A stretch of 64,000 bases of DNA from Trichobilharzia regenti (GCA_944472135.2 OX235265.1:42629459-42693458); one strand, 5' to 3'; counted from the stretch's first letter, positions 44,757-57,556 are shown. Notes: generated by a model from the sequence alone, not told the origin. Translations and numbers: made by a program.

Positions 44757-46022
44757 TTCCCTTGCCTTTCGACTGGAACATACGGCTTCAACAACACATG
44801 TCCACTTTGTTCTGTTTTCCACCGTACTCTTCACCTGCTCACAGGACTGCCCATTATCTTTCATCTCTTCCTTATACGATCTCCTCTATGCCACCCCAGG
44901 ATGACCCACTCGTCGCTTCCCATTTGAACTCCACTCGAGGGCCTGGTGCGCAGTATCATTCGACAGCCTCCTCAACGTATGACCGATTCACCTCCTTTTG
45001 CTTCTACATATCGGCTGAGCAGTCGGCTCTTGGTTGTTTCTTTCCCAGCCAGAGTTTCTTGTTGGTAATTCCTAGTGGCCGGCTGGTCATTTCATCTTGA
45101 GTACAGAGCCAGTGCAGTACAAGTTTCTGACCCGTATAGAAGCACTGACTGGCTTCTCATTTGTGCTGAGAATCCAAATTTTGTTGTTTATGCTGCGGAG
45201 TGCAGAAAATTTCTAATCTGATTTCAGATTGATGAAGGTGTATCTTGCCTTTCTTATCCTGGATCTGACATGTTCATCTGAGTTGTCGCCTGCAGTTGGA
45301 ACGATACTTTCTAGATAAGTGAGGGAATTCAACTCTGTAAAATCTCTTCCACTGGTAGTGATTGATGCTGGTTTTTGTTGCTGTCGCTTGTTATCTTCAT
45401 CACTTTCATCTTCTCTATGTTTGCTGGAAGTACCGTCCTCGCTGCTAGCCTCTTCTACCAGTTTTTTGTCTTTCCCTTGTAAGTTTTTGAGTCTGTGTGA
45501 CATGAGACATATATCATCTGAGAAATCCAGATATTCTAGAGTCTTCTTATTGGTCGTCCAATGTATTCCTGACTCCTCGCTTGCTACAGTCTGACGCATA
45601 ACCCAGTTCATCAAAATCAAAAATATCATCGGTGATAATAGTCAGTCAGCCTTGTCTTACTCCTGTATTCACTTAGAATGCCTCTCTGAGTTATCTGTTG
45701 TGGATCACCTGACACATGACAGACATTATCATAGAGTTAGTTGTTGAATGAGGTTGATAAAGACCTGAGGTACGCCGTAGTGCTGAAGTAGTTTCCAGAT
45801 TACTTCTCGGTCAACGTTGTCTGTTGAAGGCCTTTTCGAAGCCAATGAAGCTGTTGAGGTAGAGGTTTGACTGCTATTCTACGCTTTATTCTGTGACCAC
45901 GATGCGTAGAGTTGCAATTTAATCAGCACAAGATTTGCCTTTTCTGAATCCAGCTTGTTCGGGTGAACTGGAGTTCTGTAGCCAGTGCATCCTTTATTCT
46001 CTCCAGGATGATGCGACTTAGT
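44757..46022 (-). mobile_element. RTE copy, 1.3 kb, decayed
   Basis: Minus strand. The frame 45213..45629 contains the RT catalytic region LDFSDDICLMSH (FSDD for the usual FADD), then TSFTYL-like NSLTYLESIVPTAG and RSRIRKARYTFINLKS. The 3' end at 44757 is CATTCGACTGGAACATACGG-like and the 5' truncation is at ILSRI near 46020, where a PLE begins. Confidence 0.85.
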
Positions 46023-46051
46023 ATAGAAATAATAATTCTAAAAATTTAAAA

Positions 46052-47395
46052 CAGTTAGTTCCCTTTATGAATTTAGATAAAGTAATGAGAAGACGTAATT
46101 TGTCTGAATCGTGTAATGTATTTGCGCAACACATTTCGAACAATCTGATCGAAAATGTGCAACTTTATAGAAGGTATGTAGATGATATTGTAATTATCAA
46201 TGATAAGTCTTATTCTGTCACCTCAATTTTAAATCGAATGAATAAAGTTCAGAATAGCATATCACTTACATTTGTAGAAGAGGAAGATAAGTGTTTATCT
46301 TTCCTAAACATATTGCTAAGTCGACGCCTTGATGGGTCAATAAAAAGATCTATTTATAGAAAACCTACCTGGACAGGACAGTATCTTAATTACCATAGTT
46401 TCTGCCATGTTCGGTACAAAAGAGCCTTAGTGAGCGAGGTGCCTCTTCAGTAGAATCCAACGAATATGCACTGAAGACACACTTGATTATGAAGAAAGAA
46501 AGTTGACACAAACTCTGGTTGATAAAAATTACCTAGACAGTTCATCAGGAGATATAAAGTAGTCAGAACACCAAAACCCACTCTCCAACTCGCCCCTAAG
46601 AAAGACGTGTACATCAAGCTACCTTATATGAGGCATCATAGCAGCTTGATAACTAGACAAAGACTGAACGCTGCTGTTAAAAAGAATTTTTATGCAGCTA
46701 ATATCGTAATAATTGCGAATGTGAAGCCGATAACATCCGTCTTGGCTGTTAGAACATACAAAAAATGATGTCACACCCCACTGTATTTACCAATTTGAAT
46801 GTGTGTGTGGACACATACATAGGGAGGACTCATCGATCTCTGCAAGTAAGGGCTTCAGAGCATATTCCTAAATGGCTCCAGAAACAAATGGAATCTTCAG
46901 AACCCATTAATGGTGAGAACAAGAGACCTAGCTCCTCTGTTGCGAAACATATTATAGAGACAGGACTTAAAATTGACGTTAACAGATCTTCTAAACCTAT
47001 CTATATAAACGTGTTCGGGGAGGGCGTATCCTAAAGTTTGTGGAAGCCCTAGCTGGCAATTAAAAAGTTTAAACCACCTCTATGCGTTCAAAAACAATTC
47101 GTCATCATATTAAACTTTCCTTAGTAAATTTTGTTTTGATACCATAGCAGATGTATTATTACCTTTACTATTTGGTTTATTGGTCTTCATTGTTATTTTG
47201 ACCTTGAATATGTCCTTTTAACTTGACCTAAATAGTCTATTTTCTCACCTCTTACCTCTTTATTAATTTCATATATATTCCTATGACAAGTCCGTGTGTG
47301 ATCAAGCTGTTCGAAATGTCTTGGATAAATACACTAACAATGCAGATAAATTACGTCTTCTTATTGCTTTATCTAAATTCTAAAAAATGTTTATC
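46052..47395 (+). mobile_element. PLE with inverted ends, RT and endonuclease remnants
   Basis: 46052..46155 is the reverse complement of its own 3' end (47295..47395): both encode the MNLDKVMRRRNLSES / CGTCTTCTT...TTTATC segment in opposite orientation. The frame 46067..46453 then enters reverse transcriptase at LYRRYVDDIVIINDKSYSVT (motif C intact), LTFVEEEDKCLSFLNILLSR and RSIYRKPTWTGQYLNYHS. After stops come TLQLAPKKDVYIKLPYM and FYAANIVIIANVK (linker), then the endonuclease at 46765..47034 (CVDTYIGRTHRSLQVRASEH, SVAKHIIETGLKIDVNRS). Confidence 0.87.
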
Positions 47396-47714
47396 TCCAT
47401 TTAAAAGTTTGTCATCTGAATTTTGAAGAATGAGAAGTGTTCTATGCTAGTTCGATTATATAAATGAACAATTTCATCTGAAAGTACGTGAAGATTTAAC
47501 TTTCTATAATAAAGTAAAAGATGCATTAATGAATAGAATGTATAAATAGCTAAATAAATGAACTGTAAAGAAATAATGAATAATAGTCACGTACAGGATG
47601 AAGTTTATCTAAAAGATGCTGCATACATGTCTCATCTTCTGTTTGAAAAGATGATATTTACTGAAGCATTTTATCCAGTGGTTTTTTAAAACATAACATA
47701 TTTAGTTAATATTG
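47396..47714. other. Unrecognised AT-rich DNA
   Basis: No supported feature. Confidence 0.4.
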
Positions 47715-48490
47715 GTAACCAGGTGAACATAGATAAGATGGAGGTGACGAAGATAACCAAGCAACAGCAACAACAACAACAACAACCAGCATCAGTCACC
47801 ATCTCAACGGGAGAGATCTGACAAAGGTTACTTCCTTCACTTATGTAGCGCTAGTGTTTCAACCACAGGCATCTGGGACAGATGAGGATGTCAAAGTCAG
47901 GCAGAATCGGATAAGCAAGATACGCCTTCATCAACCTAAAACCAGTCGGGAACTCTTATGCACTTAGCCCCAGCTGAAAGAACAAGATTCAGATTTTCAA
48001 CACAAATGTGAAGTCAGTCAGTCAGTTCTTCTATACCAGTCAGAAAGTTGCACTGCATGTCACGAAAAGGATTTCCAACTGACCATTGGAGACTTTTGTC
48101 AACAGGCGTTTTCACTGGCTGGCTTCATAGTGAAGATCAAATGCTAAGCCTTGGTGAATTAGCGATAAGAAACTCTGGGAACAAATCAACCAAGAGCCTG
48201 TTGCTCGACAAATATGTAGAAGAAAATGGAGATGAGTGTGGTATTCGTTGAGGAGGCCATCGAATGACACCGCGCGCAATGTAAGCCATTGCTGGAGTTG
48301 AACGCTAATGGGAAGCGACAAGTGGGCCGTCGGTGCGAGGTTGGCATGAAGGAGATCGTCTTGTGAGGAGGAGATGAGATGTTATGGTTAATCATGGACC
48401 CAGCTCAATAGGATGGCAGCGAATAGTAAAAAGTGGATATGTGTTGTTGAAGCTGTATGTAACACTCGGAACCTAAAGGAATAATAATAA
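47715..48490 (+). mobile_element. RTE 3' part, decayed
   Basis: Plus strand: NIDKMEVTKITKQQQQQ (a CAA run), KIQIFNTNVKSVSQF, then a degenerate C-terminus and the 3' end TAACACTCGGAACCTAAAGG. Multiple stops. Confidence 0.8.
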
Positions 48491-48596
48491 CATTGGTAAA
48501 GCTTAACTTCTAAATGTAAATGGAAGGTGTATCATATCTCCATATCTGGTTATAATTCTTTGTTATGTTGCTGCTGCTGAGTGGTTAATAGTAGTT

Positions 48597-48990
48597 TTCC
48601 CCGTCGCCAAATTGTTATGTACTCGTCGACAAATTATGGTTATGGACTGGTCGAGAATTTAATAGTCCTGACGCAAGAAGGCGGAAATCAGAAGACCACT
48701 AGTTTTGCGATGATACTTCTATTTTCAACACAAGGAGAATGCAAAAGTGGTATCACACCAAAGTAAGTCACACAAATTGTGAGAGCGAAATATATATGAA
48801 TGTTCAGACAAGGGTGTGAACAATCATTAGACAGTCTTAACATGAATGGCTAATTATAATGAAGTATCGATCCATATATACATAGCGAAATATAGCAGAC
48901 ATGTCAACAACCAACATATATGGATATATGTCACCAAGCAACGGACTGTCAACAAACACTCATATTACATATAATATAAGGGGAATATAC
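48597..48990 (+). repeat. LTR-like interspersed repeat, copy 3
   Basis: TTTTCCCCGTCGCCAAATTG then TTATGTACTCGTCGACAAAT, AATAGTCCTGACGC, AATCAGAAGACCACTAG, AGACAGTCTTAACATGAATG. Best match to copy 1 at 3.8 kb. Confidence 0.55.
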
Positions 48991-49254
48991 ATTGTTAAAG
49001 GAGACAAGTTCATACAAGTGAAATAGTCACAGACTAAGAGAGCAAACAGAAAGAGAGACCAACATACACACACACATAAATATATATAAATGGATACATA
49101 TCATTCTTGTATTAATTTAGAACTCCTACGTAATTTCGTAATATCTGCTTTATTCCTATGTGCATCCTGAGTAAAACTCACTCATCAAACTATTCATAAT
49201 ATTACATAACTTCTTTTAACAACTGTTTGTGACAACTCATCACCTATGTTATTA

Positions 49255-49983
49255 TTATTTATTATTGTATCCTTTAGTTCCTAGAGGAACATAGGGCTTC
49301 AGCTGCGCACCTCCATTGACTTCGGTTTTCTGACAACTTTTTCACCTGCTCCAGGTCTGTCCACATGCTTTCATCTCCTCCTCGCATGACCTCCTCCAAG
49401 TCACCCTTGGACGACCAACTCGCCGCCTCCCTTTCGGGTTCCACTCGAGGGCTTGTCTAGTGATGTCACTTGATGGTTTCCTCAGCGTATGGCCAATCCA
49501 TCTCCATTTCTTTCTGCCTATTTGTTTCACAATCGGTTCCTGATTGGTTCGCTCCCAGAGATCCCTGTTGCTGATCTTTTCTGGCCATCTGATCTTGAGT
49601 ATTGAGCGGAGACAGTTGTTAATGAAGGTTTGAAGTTTGTTTGAGATGCTCTTTATGACTCGCCAAGTCTCTGATCCGTATAGTAGCACTGACTTCACAT
49701 TGGAGTTGAAAATCCGGATCTTATTTTTGATGCTGATTGCTGTTGACCTCCACACAGATTTGAGAGTGATGAAAGCTTGTCTTGCTTTTCCGATTCTGGC
49801 TTTGATGTCCTCGTCAGTTCCGCCTGTAGTTGAGACGATGCTTCCCAGGTAGGTGAAGGAGGTTGTTTCTTTCAGGTTCTTCCCATTTATGCTTATTGTG
49901 GTCTGTTGGTGTTGTTGATGTTGGCTAGGAATCTTCATTATCTCTGTTTTATCTATGTTCACGTGAAGTCCTTTGTTACTACC
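49255..49983 (-). mobile_element. RTE (SR2-like) 3' end with the longest intact frame
   Basis: A 5'-truncated RTE whose frame at 49342..49962 (206 residues) is uninterrupted: NIDKTEIMKIPSQHQQHQQT, TSFTYLGSIVSTTGGTDEDI, KARIGKARQAFITLKSVWRS, SVLLYGSETWRVIKSISNKL, IGRKKWRWIGHTLRKP, GRPRVTWRRSCEEEMKACGQ. This is the conserved C-terminal region after the reverse transcriptase; its exact role is not defined. A frameshift ends it about 30 residues early. The 3' end CCTATGTTCCTCTAGGAACT and ATA-repeat tail are intact. It is the youngest-looking RTE copy here. Confidence 0.93.
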
Positions 49984-49984
49984 C

Positions 49985-50200
49985 TAATTTCAATAACACC
50001 TAATTTTCTTGACTGATTTTGTATTACGTAACTCCAATTACCAATCTTCACCTGTTTAGTTAAAATAGGCATAACCAATTGTATTTTTGTTTGACAAACT
50101 AAATGTACACATGCATGCAAAATAAGACGTATATATTTGCAATTGTACAGCTAAGAAAATGAATTCGCCGAAAAGAGACTCTTCGCTGATCTACGTGTTT
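49985..50200 (+). mobile_element. PLE 3' UTR remnant
   Basis: Shares TTGACAAAC...GTACAGCTAAGAAAATGAAT and a GCCGA[GA]AAGAG motif with the PLE tail at 13.9-14.0 kb. No coding part is attached. Confidence 0.5.
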
Positions 50201-50334
50201 TGTTTTCATTAATGCCTGGTTGGGGATTATCCATGAATTAACTCAAATCATCATAAAAATCTGTTTTAAAATGCTAATATTTGAGTGAATAATTTCATCC
50301 GAAAGCATTACACGATTAAATTAGAATTATTATT

Positions 50335-51290
50335 TCCTTGTATTGCAAATGGGACATAGGAGTCCATTCCGTCCTGTTTTCTGCAGTCCTATGTAGCCTA
50401 TTCCATGGGGGCTTTCATCTCCTTCTCACACGATCTCCCCACGTCACACTCAGGGACCTAACCAATCGCATATTATTTGAGTTCCACTCGAGGTCCTGAT
50501 GTGTGGTGCCATTCAAAGATCCGCTCAGTGTATTTCCACTCCATTTCCTTCCGCATATTTGTTGGGTGATAGGTCCTTGGCTCGTTTTTCATCGGGGTTC
50601 TTTATTTGCTGATTATTTCTGGCAGATATACCATCTGATTTTCAGTACAAAGAGAAGGGAGCTGTTGGTAAAAGACTTCTACCTGCTGAAAGTGCCTCTC
50701 GTGACGCACCAAGTCATTGAACCATGCGGAATCACTGACTTGAAATTAATGTTTAAAACCCAGTCTTTTTCCTGATGTTGAGTGCAAAGATCTTCATACT
50801 GACTTCAGGGTGATGCAAGTCTGTCATGCTTTCCCAAACTGATCTTGCCTAGTTTCGACATTCTCATCTGTGCTTTCTGTGGTTGTAAGTGGGAAAAATA
50901 AATTGCTCCAAATTTCTCCTGATGATCGTTACCGGTGTTTTTTGTTGTTTGTTGGGTATCAGAATCACCTTTATCCTCTCTATGTTCACTTGAAATCCTG
51001 TCTTCGCTGCCTGATCTACACACTAGTTGTTTTTCACCTGTAGATCTTCGATTTTGTGGGACGCTAAACATAAATTGCCCATGAAGTTTAGAGTCTTTCA
51101 GAGTCTTTTTATTAATCCAACCTACATCAGTCTTCTCGGTGCCAACTGTCTGTTGCTCGATATATTCCACCACAACAAGGAATATCATCAGTGAGACAAC
51201 GTAGACTACAAGAATAAATAGTAAACTATACTTTCTAGAATCTCTATCTAGTGCCACAGCAACTTTGCAGTCATTTATCAGTACAGTCAA
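50335..51290 (-). mobile_element. RTE copy, decayed
   Basis: Minus strand. The frame 50805..51290 has VVEYIEQQTVGTEKTDVGWI (from DWIMRQT...), KLHGQFMFSVPQ (the YADD region, eroded) and LVCRSGSEDRISSEHREDKG, as in other RTE copies. The 3' end near 50340 reads CTCCTATGTCCCATTTGCAA. Confidence 0.8.
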
Positions 51291-52038
51291 TATTTCCCGT
51301 ATTTTTTCCCAGTAGCCTTAGGTTATCTGTATGAATAAGAATGTATGTATTTTCAGTTGAGCGAATAATTTCTAAACTACTTTATAATCTACTCATTGAG
51401 TACAGTCTAATACAAATTCCACCTTGAAGTTAATTGTTCAGCAATAATGATAATAAACTTGTTTCCATGAATTTAAAGTAGCTAGTACACTAAAATCCTT
51501 TATATACATATATCTTTATCTAAAAAAGAAAAATAATTAAAATATTTAAAAAGCATTTGAAAATATTGACTGAACCATTTACATAAATTAATAATTTATA
51601 CGATGAAAAGATTAAAAGTAGAATATAAAATGACATAACTACCTAAAATTTTAAAAATCTAGTCACCTCCGCATTGGAAACATACAGTTTTACCAAAGTA
51701 TTTTATCATGTTCGTCGTGGGTGGCTAACTTAATTTGTGAAACTAGTTGTATATGTGATTGAATACCACTTAAAGTACTGTTTTATTGTTAGATATATAC
51801 CAGTCTTTCCCGCACAGAATTCACCATCTGTTTTTCCATTTCAACTGAAATAATTTGATCCAGATAGATAAAAGTTATGCCTTGAATATTTTCAGTGTTC
51901 AACAATTAAACGGATTCCCGCTTGAGTGTGGAAAAACTGAAAAGAATAACCTTTGAAAATTTTATTTCCACTAATTAAAACAAAATTGCCATCTAGTGAC
52001 ATTAAAAAGGTTAAAAGCTTTGGTAAAATTTGAGAATA
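51291..52038. other. Unrecognised AT-rich DNA
   Basis: A short RTE-tail-like piece (CATTGGAAACATACAGTTTT) occurs near 51670; otherwise nothing supported. Confidence 0.4.
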
Positions 52039-52423
52039 TGGCAATCTGTTCAGTGACTGATAAATGATAGAAAAGAATTCTTCAACATATTGGCTTTATG
52101 GCCTGTTTGGATCAGGTGATTTCGATGTCTAGTTGTCGGTGGTTTTGACTACATCTTTGTTTAGTCGCACTGTTGGATGTTCCTGAGCACGAAAACTAAG
52201 TCCTTAGAGCAACAGTCAGAATAATCTAGGATTCGTAAACTCTGTATTATTTGTCTTAGTTTGTCTCATATTCAGTTTATAGTTAGTTATATTGCTGCAT
52301 ACTTCCAGCTAAAGATGCTCTTGAACTGCAATCTATTGAGATTATCAACTCAATGTTACTTAGTCCAGAAATGTTCTCAACATTGATTCGTTACTAATTA
52401 TGGACATGTGACAGCAGAACCTG

Positions 52424-52798
52424 ATGAAGTATTGCTCTTTGGTGCAATCAAAAATCGATAGATATCCTTCTCATGTTAACTCCAACTGTATATACAAATT
52501 TACATGTATCTGCAGGAGCAATTACAATGGAAGGACAGAAAGAGGGGCATATCTACGATTTTCTGAACATTTACCAAAAAGCTTACGTCTAAAGGGAACA
52601 AATGGTTTAAACAGTGCCATCGCCAGGCATCTCCTCGACACGGGTCATGAGGTGCACGTTGAAAAGTCGTTCAAAATTATCAATAGGCGAAAGTGCTCAA
52701 TCCTCCTCAAGTGTGCTGAGGCCATTTCTATCAAGCACCTGAAACCTGATTTGTGCGTTCAGAAAGAAACAGTTATCAGTCTTTCTTTTCCCTGGTAA
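52424..52798 (+). pseudogene. PLE GIY-YIG endonuclease, copy B
   Basis: Same 124-residue frame as 24878..25252, with one substitution (HEVHVEK for HEVDVEK). The catalytic block NYNGRTER, the EH in FSEHLPK and the DTGH motif are kept. No reverse transcriptase is attached. Confidence 0.9.
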
Positions 52799-52882
52799 CT
52801 GAATATTTTCATCTCTCTTTCATCTGAATGCGTAATGCTGAAAGGTTTCCATTGTGTATGATCATTATTGTTTGGATTAGTG

Positions 52883-52919
<37 letters not shown>

Positions 52920-53020
52920 TGTATGTGTATATTGATCGATTGATTTTTGTTTAAAATGAACTCTGTGCAAATATGTTAAAATGGTTTTTGTAGATATATT
53001 TAATAATGTCTTTACCCTGA

Positions 53021-53072
53021 AGCAGCTGACGAGAAGGCAACGAAATAAAAGATGGTACCACTTTATTCTGCT
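53021..53072 (+). ncRNA. Hammerhead ribozyme in PLE repeat, copy B
   Basis: Same as copy A: AGCAG (53021..53025), CTGACGA, GAAGGCAAC, GAAA (53042..53045), ATAAA/TTTAT, predicted cleavage after 53067, CTGCT (53068..53072). A single base is missing just upstream relative to copy A. Confidence 0.75.
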
Positions 53073-53472
53073 AAAACTATAGTTCTTGCTTTCTTCAAAT
53101 TCATTAAGGGGAATAAATGTATGAAAAGAATATTCCTTATTCACTAAACTTAGTTGTTTTTATTATACATTTAAATAGATAAGGTTGACCGTGGGGCAGG
53201 CTGTCTTACACCGCAAACACATCACTGCTACTGAAACATCAAGCCTGAAGCCCTACATTCTACTCGGAACACAAAAGAAAACAAAACACAACATTAAAAA
53301 ATATGAGTCCACTTCTTTAGATTAAAAGTTGACACTCCTGTCATCTGATCAGGTATAAAATAAGTTGTTCATTATCTTTTCCAAAACAGTGGTCAGTCCA
53401 GCTATTTCTTTGAAAAAGAATCACCAAACTTGCTTTTCTCTACAATTTATTTTAATTCTATTTATTATTTTA

Positions 53473-53699
53473 TTTTATTCCTTTACGCTCCCAGTGGAAC
53501 ATACGGCTTCAAGCCAGAGCTTTGAAGTTTCAGTAGCAGTGGTGTTTATTTTTGTGGAACGAGTTTTCCAGCCTTAGGCCCAACCTTCCATCTTTCCTAA
53601 TCTTATTACTAACTTAATGAGGTAAAGGAGCGCGACGGCTGGGGATGGAACCCCACATCCGTGGTTGGTGAATATTCTACCACTGTGCCACCGGCGAAC
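53473..53699 (-). mobile_element. tRNA-derived SINE, family A (inside block B)
   Basis: Copy of the SINE at 25917..26141 carried by the duplicated block, nearly identical to it. Confidence 0.8.
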
Positions 53700-54119
53700 A
53701 AAATTTATTTTAAAATTGCTTTTAAATACAGTTGTTTTAATCACATGATAGATAAATCCATTATGAATAAGGCATTAAGAAGACAAATTTCGCGGATGAT
53801 GGTATCATTTCGTAGTTTCTTTACAACCGCTTTACAACTAACATGGTTAACAATGATAAAATAAAGTTCATGAAAATTACTCAATTAAATAAAAAACAAA
53901 ATTACATACAAATGACCAATCATATTTAGATAGGTCATGTAGTCCAGGGTAGGCGAAGATTGTAGTCTATTGATTTTTGTACACACAGTTTAGGCTGTGT
54001 GTGATTAATCCAAAGTGCTTCCATCACCACGTTCAATAACCTTGAATTAGAGTTATGTGAAATAATTGTGAAATAGTTATTAATATTTATTTTGTGACCA
54101 GACATTAATAAGTGTTTTG

Positions 54120-55388
54120 TCTTCTTAATTCCTTATTCAAATTTATCAAAGGGACTAATTGTTTTGAAACCATTATGAATTTAGCGCGAACATTAACGCT
54201 GATGACTATTGCTGCTTTCTTATGCCTAAAAAAATAATAAAATGACATTAAAAACTCAAGATAATTAAATAAAAATCAACTTTGTGTAACAATCTCAGCA
54301 TGCACAGCTAATTCTGTACTATTCCGATATGAGTTATAAGGTCTTCGCAGAAAACTGCTGCCATTTTAGACCTTTTAATGGTTATAACACACATAAACTT
54401 TCTCCAACTTCATATTTTAGGTTTATATAAAGTTATTCACATCAGAGTTGTGGGAAATGTCATTTTAAAAAATAATTTACCTCGGAGCTAATTGAATTTA
54501 AACAATTTGAACATTTACTAAAGGCGTAGAGAGGAAATCTAAAATTCAACAAGGTTTTAGTCAGATTACTTATTACTGTGATGATGATTCTGCCCCAAAA
54601 GATTTCAAATATTTAATTTAACGTGTAAACTAGGGTGAAAGTTGGTGATGAAATGATTTTCATAGCTGCAAGGTAAAGTTTTTCTAATGAGGCAGTCACC
54701 TTTTTTTCCTCTAAATGATCTGCCTGCCTAATTGAACGACATTTGTGTTCTAAACGACAAACATTCACATATTTGTTTTATTTGACTAAAGAATGTCTGG
54801 TAAAATGACGCGGTTAAATTAAAAATACGTTATTTTAAAAAAGCCTGTTTTTTCACTAGTCTTGCAAATACTTTCATACACTTTAATTATGCCTTTTTTT
54901 AAAAAATTCTTCGTAATTAAAAATAACCACTTCAAAGTATTTTGTAAAAAGGTAACTCCCGACGTCTATTTTCTCTGCCTTCATAAAATGCGATCGTTTG
55001 GATGATTTATACTCTATTTCTCATAAAAGTAAGTTTAGCAGGGTATTTAAACCACATTTAAGAAAATACTGTCCATTCTTGAAAAAAAATTTATTTTTCA
55101 ATAAAGTCAATAAATTTCTGCCCTTAAATCTTTTTTATTAATTTTACTCAGCTAAAGTGAACTAAAGAACTTGAAACAGATGTCTAGATTAAGGAAATGG
55201 ACTGTTTACCATAATTTTATTATTTGAACAGATTTAAGACATAAAACAATAAATCATTCAATAACAAAAAAATTGAATGGTTAAAACATTTATACAATAA
55301 TTTTTGTTTCTATAGTCTGCTATTTGAAATACTCACCTAATTGATTATAACTTCGGAAATGCATAACAAAGGCATTTTCATGCCACAT
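54120..55388. other. Mostly unrecognised AT-rich DNA
   Basis: 54140..54170 (CAAATTTATCAAAGGGACTA) is a scrap of PLE inverted terminal sequence as at 7420. No other feature is supported. Confidence 0.45.
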
Positions 55389-55659
55389 TGTGGTGCGTAC
55401 TACTGACTCAAATTATGAGTAGTACACATAAGGAGATGTTCGTCAGCGCAAAAAATATCAATTAGCAGAGAATAGATATGACGTCAAAGAGAGCAAGCAA
55501 ATGAATCACTATTGCGGAGAAACAGTGGAAATAAACAACACGTACAATCTGTGCAAATAACGATTTTCACATAAGGTGTACATAATTTCCGTATATATAG
55601 AGAGATATATCAAATTCCGAATAAACATTCTGTTATCCAGCTCGTCTTCTGTCATTACA
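55389..55659 (+). repeat. Possible solo LTR of a different family
   Basis: 271 bp from TGTGGTGCGTAC to TCTGTCATTACA, with GTATATATAGAG as TATA-like and CGAATAAACATTC as polyadenylation-like signal. It has the same end pattern as the gypsy LTRs but little internal similarity. No target duplication; a TGG occurs 4 nt after its end. Confidence 0.5.
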
Positions 55660-56300
55660 AGGTGGCCTACTTAAAACCTAACTTTCCACAGAGCACAATA
55701 CGTCCAGGTTTTACTCAGTTATTTTCTTTTTTGTTTTAACCTCTTATTTGCATGCTTAGAGAACTCATGTGCGTGTTTTTTTGGATGGCTTTCAACATAT
55801 ATATTTTGATGGAAAATAAAATGCGGGTAAGAACATGTTTCAAATAGGACAGAATTCTGTCAAATTTTACACTGTAGATTACTGTTTTACTTGAGAATTC
55901 TATACTGTACATAAACATGTTGTTCAAAATAAGGCTGTTATTATTATTATTATTAGATTTATGAATTGGAAGTGCAATTCTTTCATTTGATGTATGGAGC
56001 TAACTTCAGAGGCAAAGCTCTACAGTAGTGTCCCGAGGGATGCGAGCGCACGGATGACCTTGAGTCTACTAATCAGAAAAATGGAGGATTTTTGCATAAA
56101 AAATTACGCATATATACATAAAAAAACATGAAAAAAACATTAAACAGGATATTTTCGTCTAATATGAGATAAAAAGATGTCCCATTATAATGGGGAGTGT
56201 TAGCTTTTAAAGTAAACCAATTTCTATGCATATATTTATCTACGTGACTAAAAAATAACATGATTTTGAGGGCCGTTTATAGCTGTTATTCTACTTTATA
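55660..56300. other. Unrecognised DNA
   Basis: Contains an ATT run (55930..55955). Short minus frames have no recognised family. Confidence 0.4.
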
Positions 56301-56318
56301 GTCTTCCCCAGAAACCTT

Positions 56319-57087
56319 CTATTGAAGTAGTATGAGTACCGGTTCTGGGCACGACGAAGTCATCCCAGTGGTTAACTCGGTGGTGTACATATCGCAAATC
56401 GGATAATCGTTATGTGCTGCCCATTCATCCGTGTGAATGGTAGCACCTGGCAAAACGAGTCTCTGAATAATAGGGAGAAGAGTGTCAGCACTCCTATCTG
56501 GAATAAGTTCAATAAATCCGAATTCAGTGTCGTAAATTCCCAGAACCCAAAAGTTATTTGCTCTAGCACGTCCCCAATTGTATTTCTTCTTCATAAGGAC
56601 CGTTTCGTCGACATGAACGACAGCACAGACTCCTTCCAACACTTGTGTAATACTTTTCATTTTCCATGACGCAAATCTCGACAAAATTGGAACCATTGCA
56701 CAGTAGACGTCAATATATTATCTGTTTGAGCGGCAGTTGACCTCACACCGGACTTCAAAATCCAGTAATGGCAAAGAAACAGTTTATTCGTCAGGGAAAG
56801 TTTCGATTTTTCGAAGAAAGTTTATAGAAGACATTTAACTGAGAGTTTCACTTATCAGTGCGAACACTTATTCGTTTCCTACACTCTGTACATCTAAATA
56901 TATATCCATCAATGACCTGGAAATATGGTTGCAGGTTCATTGAAGCACCACAGCTACATATACGAGAACGTCCAATCAATCCATTATCCAGGCAGTGTTG
57001 AAGTACGTGATCTGGGTGAAATTTGCATCCAAGCAGATGAACACCGTTCATTTTCGCGCTAGAATAATGGTAAGTTTCCTCAACCAA
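56319..57087 (-). pseudogene. Merlin (ISXO2-like) transposase, second copy
   Basis: Minus strand. The N-terminal piece (56848..57087) has LLGCKFHPDHVLQHCLDNGL, IGRSRICSCG and RCTECRKRISV, a zinc-ribbon-like region. After a decayed stretch, 56319..56696 reads VCAVVHVDETVLMKKKYNWG (first catalytic Asp), GRARANNFWVLGIYDTEFGF and TIHTDEWAAHNDYP (second catalytic Asp), then loses the frame; the C-terminal Glu region is gone. Frame breaks at 56700..56850. No clear terminal inverted repeats, so the element is truncated. It keeps the part missing at 19.5 kb and lacks the part kept there. Confidence 0.87.
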
Positions 57088-57552
57088 CGACTAGCAAGCT
57101 TTCAAGGTCATTGAAGCGTTCGCACTGCTAGGACGCTATTGTTGAACTTAGAGAATAGTCCATAAAAATTTCGATACATTCAACTAAATGGACTTCATGT
57201 ACAGAAAAATTTGTCCAGTAGTCAAAGTTTAGCAAAAGCACAGTACTGTTCGTAAAAATATTTACACTTGGATAGCATTTCTTTCCTAGTAACTATTAGG
57301 AATGTGAGGTTAAAATATAGTATCAGTGTCTATAAACATTTCTAAGTGTGTCATATAACCAATATCTAGGCTCCAAAGCAGCTTAAAATTCCAAAAAGCA
57401 TTATGGCGATTATTTTAATAGGGAACTCCACTTTGTAGGCTAAAGTAGGACATACAGATTTTATCTTATTTTAATGCGAACAGTGATTACAAAATGCTTA
57501 GCATTCAAATTTCTTTCTTGCCGAAACCTTGGGAAAATCAACGAATAAGAAG
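57088..57552. other. Unrecognised DNA
   Basis: No supported feature. Confidence 0.4.
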
Positions 57553-57556
57553 TAAG

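Larger units (their letters stand above)
52039..54119 (+). repeat. Two-kilobase duplicated block, copy B
   Basis: Second copy of 24493..26558. Its TA tract (52890..52916) is longer, it lacks the extra tandem copy of about 50 bp near the right end, and has about 75 bp (54009..54083) absent from A. Confidence 0.9.

Noticed and set aside
47770..47800. CAA repeat encoding a polyglutamine protein
   Set aside because: It lies in a decayed RTE at a place where other copies have QHQQHQQ; it is repeat expansion within the element.
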